A DNA stretch of 64,000 bases from Candidatus Zipacnadia bacterium (lineage in GTDB: Bacteria > Armatimonadota > Zipacnadia > Zipacnadales > UBA5352), in NCBI GenBank assembly GCA_029821735.1, contig JALGSU010000011.1, forward strand, positions 1 to 64,000, given 5' to 3'. Numbering within the stretch: position 1 is the first letter of the stretch; every line of letters begins with the position of its first letter. A program made the translations under genes and the position numbers. The notes below the pieces were generated by a model, which had not been told where the DNA came from, made no database searches, and saw only the letters and a list, made by a program, of their open reading frames with translations. Positions 34,401 through 42,638 of the stretch are shown here, piece after piece.

Positions 34401-36200
34401 CGCGTCGCCGCCGGGCAGGTAGGTGTCGCGATCAGCAGCGACGTCGATGGAGAGGTCGGCCGCGGGGTCGATGTAGATGGGTCGCTGGTCGCGGATGATC
34501 TGGCCCCTCGGAGTGATGAGGTAGGCGCTGAGCCAGGCGGTGCCGGTGACCTGTGGGCCGAGAGTGATGGCCGTCTGCGCCTGACCGGACTTGATTACGG
34601 CGACCTGAGTGAGCATGGTCTGGCGGTCCTTGACCACGTCGAAGTAGACGGTGCCCACGGGGACGCCGGTGAGGGCGGTGGCCCGCAGGCGCTCGCCGAC
34701 GCGGTAGAGAGCGCGGTCGGTGCGCAGCAGCAGGCTCGCGTCCTTCGCTCGCGAGTCGGCGGTCAGCTCGATGTCGCGCTCGACGCGGCTGCCATCCCTC
34801 GCGACCGCCTCGGCCCGGATCATGAGTGAGGAACCATCTCGCCCCATCTCGTCGGACTGCGACGCGAGCGGCCGGAGCGACTGGCTGAGCTGGGCGAGTT
34901 CCTGGGGTTCGAGCAGCGCGGTCATGACGGCGGGGAGAGTGAACTGCGCGATGCCCAGGTCATCGGTCTGCTGGGGCTGGAGGCTGACGGCGCGATCCGC
35001 ATCGCCAGCGATCGAGGTGACGCGCAGGTTGACCGTGGCCTCGGCGGGCTCGCCAGTCGGGCGCGAGACCATCACGAAGACGATGTTGTCGACGCCGGGC
35101 ACCAGTTCACCGGCCTCGGGCAGCGCGTTCACCTGCAAGTCAGAGGCCGCGACCGTCGAGGTGACCATGGCACTCTCGGTGTGCTCGGCCTGATCGGTGA
35201 GTTCGACCTCGAACTGCAGGAAGGCATTGCCCTGCTCGACCGGCTGGCCGACGAAGCTATCGGGCAAGGTGGCCTCGAAACGGAAGCTGCCCTCCGCGTC
35301 GGTGACGCCGGTGACGTGCGCGATGTCGCGGAACTCGAAATCGAAGGTCTTCACGGTGAGGTCAACGGTTCCGCCGCTGACGGGCTTGCCGAAGAAGTAG
35401 TCGGCCTGAACCTTGCCCTCAACGCGCTGGCCCGGCAGGTAGAAGTCGCGCTCGGGGGTGATGGTGACCTTGAACTTGGGGAGCACGTAGCGGCTGACGG
35501 TGACGGTCTTCTCGGCGCTATCGTCCTCCATGATCGCTTTGATCTTGTAGCGGCCCTGGTTCACCTCGTCGGCGAGGATGAAGTCGGCCGCGACGATGCC
35601 GAAGTCATCGGCGAGGGCGGTGTGCTTGAAGACCTTGTTGCCCTTGCCGTCACTGACTTCGAGGGTGATCTCGCGGCCCGCAGCGGCGTCCATGCCGGGC
35701 AGGCGCAACGCCAGCGCGCGCAGGTGCATCGTCTGGGTCGGCTGGTAGATGGGCTTGTCGGTGGTGAGCAGAATCTGGAAGGCGCGGGAGATGGTGATCG
35801 ATTGCTCGACCTTCTCGCGCGCACCGTTCGCGTCCGCGTGCACCACGAGAGTGTAGTCTCCCGGCTCAAGATTCGGGATCCGCAGGTCGGCGCTGACCGT
35901 GCCGCGCGCATCGCTGCGACCAACGAAGAGCGGCTCGCCCGGCGCCCCCTCGCCCTCAAGGCGAACTGAGACGAGGGCCCCGCGCAGAGGCACGCCACGC
36001 GCAGTGTCGGTGACTACGATGCGCACCGACGCGTCACTGTCGGCAAGCAGCTCGCTTTGGCCAATCACTCGCAGGCCGATCGTGGGCAACTCGCCGGCGC
36101 CTTCGCCCTGCGCGAATACAGCCACGATGACCATCACCACAAGCGCGACCACAATCAACAACCCACCCATGAGCGTCCTCCTCGATCGCGTGCTCTTCAT
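31479..36200 (-). CDS. Bacterial alpha-2-macroglobulin with inserted GspG-like domain
   Basis: A 1573-residue extracytoplasmic protease trap. An N-terminal signal/anchor (GGLLIVVALVVMVIVAVFA) precedes macroglobulin domains (IGLRVIGQSELLADSD onward; TTDKPIYQPTQTMHLRAL is typical). Residues about 706-800 resemble the globular domain of the pseudopilin GspG (HGLYKLVAQGYIE, ISLGPDGKRDTPDDL). A Met/Gly-rich stretch follows where a bait region may lie, then the A2M core and the thioester motif GCFEQ with Cys1087, and a terpenoid-cyclase-like thioester domain. Bacterial A2Ms usually occur with PbpC; none is nearby. The ATG at 36200 follows GGAGGT by 7 nt. Confidence 0.93.
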   Translation of the reverse strand: MKSTRSRRTLMGGLLIVVALVVMVIVAVFAQGEGAGELPTIGLRVIGQSELLADSDASVRIVVTDTARGVPLRGALVSVRLEGEGAPGEPLFVGRSDARGTVSADLRIPNLEPGDYTLVVHADANGAREKVEQSITISRAFQILLTTDKPIYQPTQTMHLRALALRLPGMDAAAGREITLEVSDGKGNKVFKHTALADDFGIVAADFILADEVNQGRYKIKAIMEDDSAEKTVTVSRYVLPKFKVTITPERDFYLPGQRVEGKVQADYFFGKPVSGGTVDLTVKTFDFEFRDIAHVTGVTDAEGSFRFEATLPDSFVGQPVEQGNAFLQFEVELTDQAEHTESAMVTSTVAASDLQVNALPEAGELVPGVDNIVFVMVSRPTGEPAEATVNLRVTSIAGDADRAVSLQPQQTDDLGIAQFTLPAVMTALLEPQELAQLSQSLRPLASQSDEMGRDGSSLMIRAEAVARDGSRVERDIELTADSRAKDASLLLRTDRALYRVGERLRATALTGVPVGTVYFDVVKDRQTMLTQVAVIKSGQAQTAITLGPQVTGTAWLSAYLITPRGQIIRDQRPIYIDPAADLSIDVAADRDTYLPGGDAKLDFTVRDSKGRPVAAALGINVVDESVFALQELQPGMEKIFFYLEQEMMEPRYEIHGFEMPSIIATEPGPVPLQGWERKDRAAQIIFASIEAPTVSTFDVDTYAELLSAAQEQWTTEMEPKVSKIRDAMHKYHEAHDTFPEAEHGLYKLVAQGYIETVDLKDLWDRDLILEWAAPETRDLDMAILISLGPDGKRDTPDDLVLPVASPWVLWQLGLGQPGGMMRGGLIAERAMPMAMGGAGKGAMREMADEAPPGEGGAGGGEDKASVRVRSYFPETMFFEPALITGPDGKATLTMPMADSITTWRLAALANSATGQLGSTTAGLRCFQDFFIDIDLPVALTQNDQVSIPVAVYNYLPGEQAVSIELTEEPWFELTGDATVRMTIAGNDVDVRYFTIKALKVGDHTLTVHGMGAKMSDALTREIRIEPDGQKVEQTVSDRLEKTVEHTLTIPEQALADASTILVKVYPGIFSQVVEGLDAMLRMPFGCFEQTSSVTYPNILVLNYMRTTDQVTPEIDMKAAGFINNGYQRMLSFECANGGFSWFGDEPANKMLTSFGLMEFYDMQSVHNVDRAVIARTQQWLLGQQEADGSWKPDEAYLHQETWKRIQNGNLLPTAYVTWALAATGEKGDGVQRGVGYVRENFKQAEDPYSLAICCNALVAADNALNDGELDLSTIAALDKLIGMAKEKGGRMWWESEITGITHSSGSSSDLEATGYAGLALLASGSYPGQTTAVINYLVSMKDAGGTWHSTQATILALKVLLLSQGDATQKVNAEVTVAVNGKQAESFAMTPANADVMRLIDCRELAKAGDNTVKISFSGEGSCLYQIVERHYMPWGGGEGPAQQDLLSINVDYDRTRLAKDDMLNAAITVRNNTPVVTSMIVVDLGIPPGFSVEAEDLANLVESGTIAKYKLTGRQIIVYLEELKANQVVKLAYRLRAKFPIKAKTPQSRVYEYYNPDNQATAAPEDLEVTG

Positions 36201-36350
36201 CGTCCCGACCTCCATTTGCAGCGCGCTGCCCTACTTGTTGATTCGCCGATTAGACGCGAGACCCCTGCCGCGAGTTCCCGAGACAGGTCAGTGCGTGTCG
36301 CGGGGCGAAGCATATCCCCGTCTACACAGTAGTGGTACCGGAGGCCAGAA

Positions 36351-37352
36351 ATGTTGGCGGCAGTGTGCGACGGGCCGGGCCGATTTGAGGTGCGCGAGGT
36401 CGCGGACCCATCGCCAGGCCCGGGCGAAGTGATGGTTCAGGTGGCGTCGTGCGGGGTGTGCGGGACCGATCTGCACATCGCGGACGGGAGCTACCACGCG
36501 ACGTACCCGCTCGTCCCCGGCCATGAACTGGGGGGGACGATCGTGGAGGTCGGAGCGGGTGCGCACTGGCTGGACGCCGGGGCGCCAGTCGCCATGAACC
36601 CCAATCTGCCCTGTCGCCGATGCGCGCAGTGCCGGCGCGGCCGGCCGCATCTGTGCCTGAACGCGCAGGCGGTGGGGGTCACGCGCGACGGCGGCTTCGC
36701 CGAGTTCGTGGTGATGCCAGCCGAACTGGCGCTGCCGCTGCCAGAGGGCCTCGCGCCAACCGATGCGGCAATCATGGAACCGACCTCGTGCTGTCTGCAC
36801 GGGCTGGAGGTCGCGCCGGCGCATGCGGGCGACCGGGTGATCATCCTCGGCGGCGGGACGGTGGGCCTGCTGATGACACAACTGGTCAGGCTGCAGGGAG
36901 CGGCGCAGGTGGCGGTGTCGGAACCAGTGGCGAGCAAACGCGAACTGGCGCTGGCTCTGGGCGCGGACCGTGCGGCGGACCCGACCGAGGCGGATGATCT
37001 GCTGGAGGCGCTGGGGGGGCCAGCCGACCTGGTGATTGAGGCATCCGGGACCGAGGCGGCGGCGGGCGCGGCGATTGGTCTCGTGGACGTCGGGGGCACG
37101 GTGCTGTTCTTCGGCGTGTGCGAGGACGAGGTTACGGTGCCGGTGCAGCCGCGCCGACTGCTGCGCGATGAGATCACGGTGTGCGGCTCATACACGAACC
37201 CGTTCACCGATGAACGCGCCATCGAGATGCTTGCGGCAGGGCTGATCGACACCGCGGCGATCGTGTCGGACCGGTTTGATCTGGCGGACGCCGCGGAGGC
37301 AATGGCCCGGGCGCGCAAGCCCGAGTCCCTCAAGGTGCAGATCGTGCCATAG
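36351..37352 (+). CDS. Zinc-dependent medium-chain dehydrogenase (sorbitol/threonine dehydrogenase-like)
   Basis: A 333-residue MDR protein that oxidises an alcohol or polyol with NAD(P). The catalytic zinc site includes C37 (CGVCGTDLH) and H58-E59 (PGHELGG); the structural zinc loop has four Cys (LPCRRCAQCRRGRPHLC). The nucleotide-binding turn is ILGGGTVGLL. It starts after GGAGGCCAGAA and stands alone, divergent from the A2M gene. The substrate is not predictable; polyol or sugar-alcohol use would fit the surroundings. Confidence 0.88.
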   Translation: MLAAVCDGPGRFEVREVADPSPGPGEVMVQVASCGVCGTDLHIADGSYHATYPLVPGHELGGTIVEVGAGAHWLDAGAPVAMNPNLPCRRCAQCRRGRPHLCLNAQAVGVTRDGGFAEFVVMPAELALPLPEGLAPTDAAIMEPTSCCLHGLEVAPAHAGDRVIILGGGTVGLLMTQLVRLQGAAQVAVSEPVASKRELALALGADRAADPTEADDLLEALGGPADLVIEASGTEAAAGAAIGLVDVGGTVLFFGVCEDEVTVPVQPRRLLRDEITVCGSYTNPFTDERAIEMLAAGLIDTAAIVSDRFDLADAAEAMARARKPESLKVQIVP

Positions 37353-37454
37353 CCTGCGAAGCCGGAGCGGAACCTTGCGCGCGCGAGTGTGTCTTTTCAT
37401 GTATATGCAGTGCGGGGACGCGACCACCATGCCCGCCGACAGGAGCACCATCTG

Positions 37455-40124
37455 ATGCTCGCTTGCCGACGAGTCATTCTCGCACTCATACTCATCGCGC
37501 CTGCCGCCTGGGCCGATGCCCCGCAGACCGTGCCCGCCGAGCGATGCCCCGAGCAGGCTGGCGCCCCCGAGTATCTCATCACGGCCGATCTGGAGACTGA
37601 TGCCCGCAAGTGGCAGGCGTGGCTGGCGGTGGGCTGGCAGTCGGCTGGCGAGTGCGTGGTCATCGAGTTGAGCCAGTCGGGCACGCGGATTCACCGACTG
37701 GGCGAGGGTGGCCCGCAGACGCTGGCGGGCTCGAAGCAAAGCGCGGCCGGGCCCAAGAGCCCGGCGACCGAGTTGCGCGTGCGGCGGCGCGGGACCGACC
37801 TGATCGTGAGCGCCGGAGACCGACTGCTGGCGAGGGCAATGGTCGAGGGCAACCTGGACGGTGGCGTGGGCACGTGGGCCGGGTCGGGCTGCACAATCGG
37901 TGAGCCGCTGGTGCAGCCACTTGGGGAGATCACTTTCGACGAGGACTTCTTCGAGCGCGAGCAGGTTCCCAGTCGGTGGGAGACACGGCGCGGCTCGTGG
38001 GAAGTCGGGGTTTACTATGATCCGCTGCAGGAGCGCGAGGACTTCGCGCCCGGCGCGTGCTGGTATCAGTCGGGCGATGGCGAGTGCCTGACGGCGGCGG
38101 GCCACTGGTTCTGGGACAGCTACACGATCGCGGCATCGGTGCGACTGGCGTCGGGATCGGGCGGGCTGGCGTGCCACGTCACCGAGGAGGGCGGCGCGCT
38201 GGCGTTCGTGATCGGCGAGGGCGAGGCGCGTATCGTGCAACTCACCGGGGACGCGCCCAAGACGCTCGCGCGCACGAACGTGGCGGTGCCGCCGGACCAG
38301 TGGTGTCGCCTGGGGCTGGAGGTGTTCCCCGGCTGCCTGGTGGCCTCGGTGGACGGTGAACGCGTGCTCGACGCTTCGGTGCCGGTGGCGCTGACCGGTC
38401 AGGCAGGATTGGTCTCGCTGGGCGCGGCGGGCGGTCAGTTCGACGATGTGCAGGTGCGCAGCCTGCGAGCGGTGCGCGAGCCGCTGGGTTCGGCGCTCGC
38501 GGAGCGGTGGCTGTGGCGCGATGGGACGTGGGAAGTGGACGGCAAGACGGTGCGCGGGCGGGTCAAGGGCGGCCAGGCGGCGGCTCTGCGCGCGGGTGAG
38601 TGGACGGACTGCTCGATCAGCGCGCGTGTGAAGATGTCCCGCGATGCCACGGCCGGCCTGGTGACCCACCACGAATTCGGCGACCGCGCGTATCTCTTCA
38701 CGCTGACCGCGGGGGCCAGTCCGACGTGGCATCTGCATGCGGTCAGCGGCGGTGAGACTGAGAAGCTCGCCGAAGGGCCTGCGCCGATCGCGGGCGGCGA
38801 GATGCGGCTGAGCTGGCTGGGCGGGCGCATCGAGTGCTTCCTCAACGGCCAGCGGCTGTGTCGCACATATGATTTCCGCGCCGCTCCGGGACGTGCGGGC
38901 GTATACCTCGGCGGCGGGAACGCGACATTCAGTGACTTCACCTGCACCGCTCCCGAGCGCGCGCCGGAGCGGGCAGTGTGTGATGCAGACGGGACGGGAA
39001 GCAAGATCCCGGCGCTGCAGGAGAAGCAGATGGTCTCCAAGATCGGCGGCCTGTGGCGGCGCACAGCGGGGCGATGGACAAGCGGGAACACGAGCGCGGG
39101 CCCGGCTATCGTCGGTACGCCGACAAGCGCAGGTGCTCGTCTCCGCTACTACAAGGTCACGCCGGGTGACCCTCGCGTGGTGGCGACGCTCATCGACATG
39201 CCCACCGACGGCGAGTTCGGGTTGGCGCTATGTGCGGGCGCCGACGGCATGGAGGGCTACCGCCTGCGCGTCGACGCCGCTTCAGCGATGGCCTACCTCG
39301 ACCGCGACGGGACCACCGTCGCGGAAGTGGGCGACCTGCAACTTGCCGACAGCGGGGAGACGGTGGAACTGCTGCGCGACGGGAAGTGGGTGGTGGCGCG
39401 GCTGGGGGCGTGGCAGGGGCTGGCTTTCCGCGACACAGAGCCGCTGGAATCCGGTCAGGCCGAGGTGCACGCTGATGGTGGAGGACTGACCATGTCGCGG
39501 TTGGTACTGACTGGCGACGACACGCGCATCTACGCGTTCGACCGGCCAGAGCCGAGCTGGCGAGCCGAAAGTGGCACGTGGACCGATCACACTGGCATGG
39601 CCTGCATCCTCTGGAACTACTGGATGAGCGGGGACGGGCGCGAGGAGCCGGCGCTCACCTGGAACCGCGACCCCGTTGCAGCGGACGTGACCGTCGACGT
39701 GCAGGTGGCAGAATACACTGAGGGCTATGAGGACGGGGCTCACACGCACTTCCCCTACCACGACGCGAAGGTCATCATCGGTGGCAGACCGGGCGAGCCG
39801 AATAGTGGGTATGCGTTCGTGGTGGGCGCGGACGGCGGGGCACGGACCGTGCTGCTGCGCGAGGGCGTCGAAGTTGCCAGTAGCAGCGATCGGCGCTTCG
39901 CCGTACAGATGGGCGGCCACTGCAACTCGCCGAGGGCTGTGGACCTGCGCGTAACTCGACACGGCGCGCACCTGAGCCTGGACGTATCCGGGCGCATGGC
40001 GCTCGAGTGGGATGATCCCGACCCACTGCCAGGCGGACACGTGGGGCTGGGGCTGGATGGCTGCCGGGCGAACTTCCGCGACTGCGCGATCTACCCGGAC
40101 CTGACGTGGCTGGGGGATTCGTAG
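37455..40124 (+). CDS. Secreted protein with repeated LamG/concanavalin-like domains
   Basis: An 889-residue exported protein. The signal peptide is ACRRVILALILIAPAAWADA. The rest consists of three or four beta-sandwich repeats of the LamG/DUF1080 type, each with a WEV.D/W.VDG.TVRG entry, a YLFTL or YRLRVD strand and a CRANFRD or FSDFTC end. Such domains bind or cleave glycans, but I see no catalytic motif. The ATG at 37455 follows AGGAG by 9 nt; the frame is open further upstream without a site. It ends convergently, 1 nt from the kinase gene. Confidence 0.75.
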   Translation: MLACRRVILALILIAPAAWADAPQTVPAERCPEQAGAPEYLITADLETDARKWQAWLAVGWQSAGECVVIELSQSGTRIHRLGEGGPQTLAGSKQSAAGPKSPATELRVRRRGTDLIVSAGDRLLARAMVEGNLDGGVGTWAGSGCTIGEPLVQPLGEITFDEDFFEREQVPSRWETRRGSWEVGVYYDPLQEREDFAPGACWYQSGDGECLTAAGHWFWDSYTIAASVRLASGSGGLACHVTEEGGALAFVIGEGEARIVQLTGDAPKTLARTNVAVPPDQWCRLGLEVFPGCLVASVDGERVLDASVPVALTGQAGLVSLGAAGGQFDDVQVRSLRAVREPLGSALAERWLWRDGTWEVDGKTVRGRVKGGQAAALRAGEWTDCSISARVKMSRDATAGLVTHHEFGDRAYLFTLTAGASPTWHLHAVSGGETEKLAEGPAPIAGGEMRLSWLGGRIECFLNGQRLCRTYDFRAAPGRAGVYLGGGNATFSDFTCTAPERAPERAVCDADGTGSKIPALQEKQMVSKIGGLWRRTAGRWTSGNTSAGPAIVGTPTSAGARLRYYKVTPGDPRVVATLIDMPTDGEFGLALCAGADGMEGYRLRVDAASAMAYLDRDGTTVAEVGDLQLADSGETVELLRDGKWVVARLGAWQGLAFRDTEPLESGQAEVHADGGGLTMSRLVLTGDDTRIYAFDRPEPSWRAESGTWTDHTGMACILWNYWMSGDGREEPALTWNRDPVAADVTVDVQVAEYTEGYEDGAHTHFPYHDAKVIIGGRPGEPNSGYAFVVGADGGARTVLLREGVEVASSSDRRFAVQMGGHCNSPRAVDLRVTRHGAHLSLDVSGRMALEWDDPDPLPGGHVGLGLDGCRANFRDCAIYPDLTWLGDS

Positions 40125-40125
40125 C

Positions 40126-42405
40126 TCAGTCGCGTGATCTGAAGGCGTAGATGCTGCCGTCGCCGCTACCCACGAAGACGGAGCGCTGGGATATTGCCGG
40201 CGATGAGGATATCTCGCCGCCCGTCTCGTACTCCCACAGCAGCACCCCGCTCTCAATCTCCAAGCCATACAGTTTGTGGTCATGCGAGCCGCAATAGACC
40301 GTACCACCACTGACCGAAGGCGCCGAAGTCACCCAGTCGCCAGTGTCAAAATGCCACTTGCGCCTGCCACTACGCGCGTCGACCGCGTAGATGCGCCGAT
40401 CGCGCGATCCGAAAATCACTATGCCCTCGCAGACAGCCGGCGAACTGTGGATCTCGCCATCTGTCTGGAACTCCCACCGCTTCGCGCCAGTCGCGGCGGC
40501 CAGCGCGTACATCCGGCGGTCGCATGAGCCGACGTAGACAATGCCGTCGGCGTACGCGGGCGTGCCGAACACCTCGCCACCGGTCGTGAACTCCCAGAGG
40601 ACTTCGCCGGTTGCGGCATTCAGTGCGCGCACCTGGTAGTCGCTCGAGCCGATGTAGAGCGCGCCCTCCCACACCGCCGGGGAAGAGTAGACGGGCATCG
40701 TGCCCTGGTGTTTCCAGATGATCTGCTGCTCCTCAGTGTCGACGGCGAAGACGCTACCGGACCTGTCGGCGAAGTAAAGTGTGCCGCCATACAGGCCGGG
40801 GCTGGTCTCGATGAGATCGTCGGCCATCATGCCCCAGAGGCGCTCGCCATTGCGGGCATCGAGACAGAGCATCTGCCGGTGGGCGCCGATGTAAAGGCGC
40901 TGGCCACGGGCGATGCACGGGCCGGTGTTGACCTCGTAGCTGGTCTCAACGTCCCAGATCGGCGCACCGTTGCGTGCCTTCAGGGCACACAGGCGCCCGA
41001 ACTTTCCGCCGCGCTCGATGCGCGCGCCCACGAAGACCATGCCGTTGGCGACACTGGGCGAGCCGAGTATCCAGTCGCCCGCTTCATACTGCCAGCGCCG
41101 CATCAGCGGGGGCACCACTGCTTCGGGTGTCACGCCTGAGCGAGTGATGTTGCCCCGGTAGAGGGGCCAGTTGTATGCCGGCTGCTTGTCGCTGGCTCGA
41201 CGCCGTGCCAGCTCCAGTGCCACGTCGTCGAGCAAGGCGCGCGCCTCAGTGCCGTCGGGTCGAAGCTGTATGACCTTGCGCAGCGCCTCGACGGCCTGGC
41301 GCAGCGAACCCTCGGAACGCAACTGCAGAGCCTGAGCGTAGAGCTGATCAGCGGCCTCGATGTCAGCGGTCGGCGGCTCGACGGGCTCCTCTCCGTCCGG
41401 ATCGGCCTCGTCGTCCACGTCGGGCATGAACTCGGCGATGTTGTCGTGCAGCATGGTCGCGGCACAGACGGGACATGTTCCGTAGTTGTAGGTGGTTCTG
41501 TATCCGCACTGCTCGCACAGCAGGATCTCGGCGTCCTCATACTGCTTCTCAACCAGATCACGCACGCTTGTTAGTTCCTGGCTCAGCTTCTCGAAGGTGG
41601 CGATGCGATCCGCACGCTGCTTGCGCAGGCAGCGTAGCACGACATCCTCGAGTTCGGGGGGAATGTCAGGGGCCAACTCGCGCAGCGGCGTCGGCTCGCT
41701 CTCGAGAATGGCGTGGATCAGCTTGCCCACGCTCTCGCCTTTGACGGGGTGGCTGCCGGTCAGCGCCCGGTACATGGCCACGCCGAATGAGTAGATGTCC
41801 GAGGTCTTATCGGCGGAGGCGGCGTCGAGGAACTGCTCGGGCGGCATGTAGACGTAGGTGCCAAGGCCCATGCCGACATCGGTCAGCTTGCTGGACACGC
41901 CATGGACTTTGGCCAGCCCGAAGTCGGTGATCTTCACTTCGTTGCGACGGTTGATGAGGATGTTCGCGGGCTTGAGGTCACGGTGGATGACGCCACTGTC
42001 GCCCGGGCCGACCTGCGCGCTGTGCACATACTCCATGCCTTCGCAGACCTGCAGGGCGTAGTCGATGACCTGGGGTGGGAAGATCGTGTCTTCCGCCTCG
42101 ATGAGTGTGCCCAGGTTGACGCCCTCAACGTAGTCGAGGAAGAGGAAGGGCTGTCCGGCGATCTCGCGGTAGATGATGGCTTCGACAATGTGCTCGTGAC
42201 GGCCCAAGTTCATCCAGGTGCGGGCCTCCTGGGCGAACCGGTCGATCGCGGTGCGGTCGTCCAGCGTCTCCTCTTTGAGCGTTTTCACCGCAAAACGCTT
42301 GTGGGAGAACTCGTCGAGGACAATGTACACAACGCTCATGCCGCCGCGATATTTCTCGACGACGGTGTACTGCTCGTCGATCTTGTCCCGCAGGTTGAAC
42401 TCCAC
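40126..42405 (-). CDS. Ser/Thr protein kinase fused to zinc ribbon, TPR and PQQ-type propeller
   Basis: A 759-residue cytoplasmic-looking protein. Residues about 10-270 form a Hanks-type kinase (AVKTLK with the ATP Lys, IHRDLKPAN catalytic loop, DFG, MPPEQF). A CEQCGY...CPVC zinc ribbon follows near 305-325, then a TPR-like helix pair (LYAQALQLRSEGSLRQAVEA), then seven or so PQQ/WD-like blades (each ending GSxDxxxYAL or similar; repeated WEFTTGGEV, WEFQTDGEI, WHFDTGD). No membrane helix is seen. The GTG at 42405 is chosen because GGGAGG lies 7 nt upstream; the ATG 18 nt earlier has none. Kinase-propeller fusions are frequent in Planctomycetota and relatives. Confidence 0.88.
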   Translation of the reverse strand: MEFNLRDKIDEQYTVVEKYRGGMSVVYIVLDEFSHKRFAVKTLKEETLDDRTAIDRFAQEARTWMNLGRHEHIVEAIIYREIAGQPFLFLDYVEGVNLGTLIEAEDTIFPPQVIDYALQVCEGMEYVHSAQVGPGDSGVIHRDLKPANILINRRNEVKITDFGLAKVHGVSSKLTDVGMGLGTYVYMPPEQFLDAASADKTSDIYSFGVAMYRALTGSHPVKGESVGKLIHAILESEPTPLRELAPDIPPELEDVVLRCLRKQRADRIATFEKLSQELTSVRDLVEKQYEDAEILLCEQCGYRTTYNYGTCPVCAATMLHDNIAEFMPDVDDEADPDGEEPVEPPTADIEAADQLYAQALQLRSEGSLRQAVEALRKVIQLRPDGTEARALLDDVALELARRRASDKQPAYNWPLYRGNITRSGVTPEAVVPPLMRRWQYEAGDWILGSPSVANGMVFVGARIERGGKFGRLCALKARNGAPIWDVETSYEVNTGPCIARGQRLYIGAHRQMLCLDARNGERLWGMMADDLIETSPGLYGGTLYFADRSGSVFAVDTEEQQIIWKHQGTMPVYSSPAVWEGALYIGSSDYQVRALNAATGEVLWEFTTGGEVFGTPAYADGIVYVGSCDRRMYALAAATGAKRWEFQTDGEIHSSPAVCEGIVIFGSRDRRIYAVDARSGRRKWHFDTGDWVTSAPSVSGGTVYCGSHDHKLYGLEIESGVLLWEYETGGEISSSPAISQRSVFVGSGDGSIYAFRSRD

Positions 42406-42482
42406 GAACGGTCCTCCCGGCATCTGGTGATCGCGCCGCGGCGACTGACATGGTACAGCCCCTGCGCGGCGCCGTCAACCGC

Positions 42483-42512
42483 AAGGGTTCCACGCGCGGA
42501 CGTGGAACCCTT
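42483..42512. repeat. Perfect 12-bp inverted repeat upstream of the kinase gene
   Basis: AAGGGTTCCACG (42483-42494) and its exact complement (42501-42512) flank CGCGGA. It lies about 80 nt upstream of the kinase start on the minus strand. There is no T-run, so a regulatory site or mRNA leader structure is possible. Confidence 0.85.
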
Positions 42513-42580
42513 TGGGGACAGCCAAGAGCCTGACCTCCGGGAGGAACTCACCGTGACGGTCGAGTATGCGCAGCCAGGTA

Positions 42581-42614
42581 CAAAGAGACGGCCCGCCACA
42601 ATGGCGGGCCGTCT
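42581..42614 (-). terminator. Intrinsic terminator after the beta-barrel gene
   Basis: AGACGGCCCGCCA (42586-42598) pairs perfectly with 42602-42614 around a 3-nt loop. On the minus strand the stem is followed by CTTTG. It is 25 nt beyond the stop codon at 42639. Confidence 0.8.
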
Positions 42615-42638
42615 TCGGTGGTTCTGTTTCGGGTCGGG

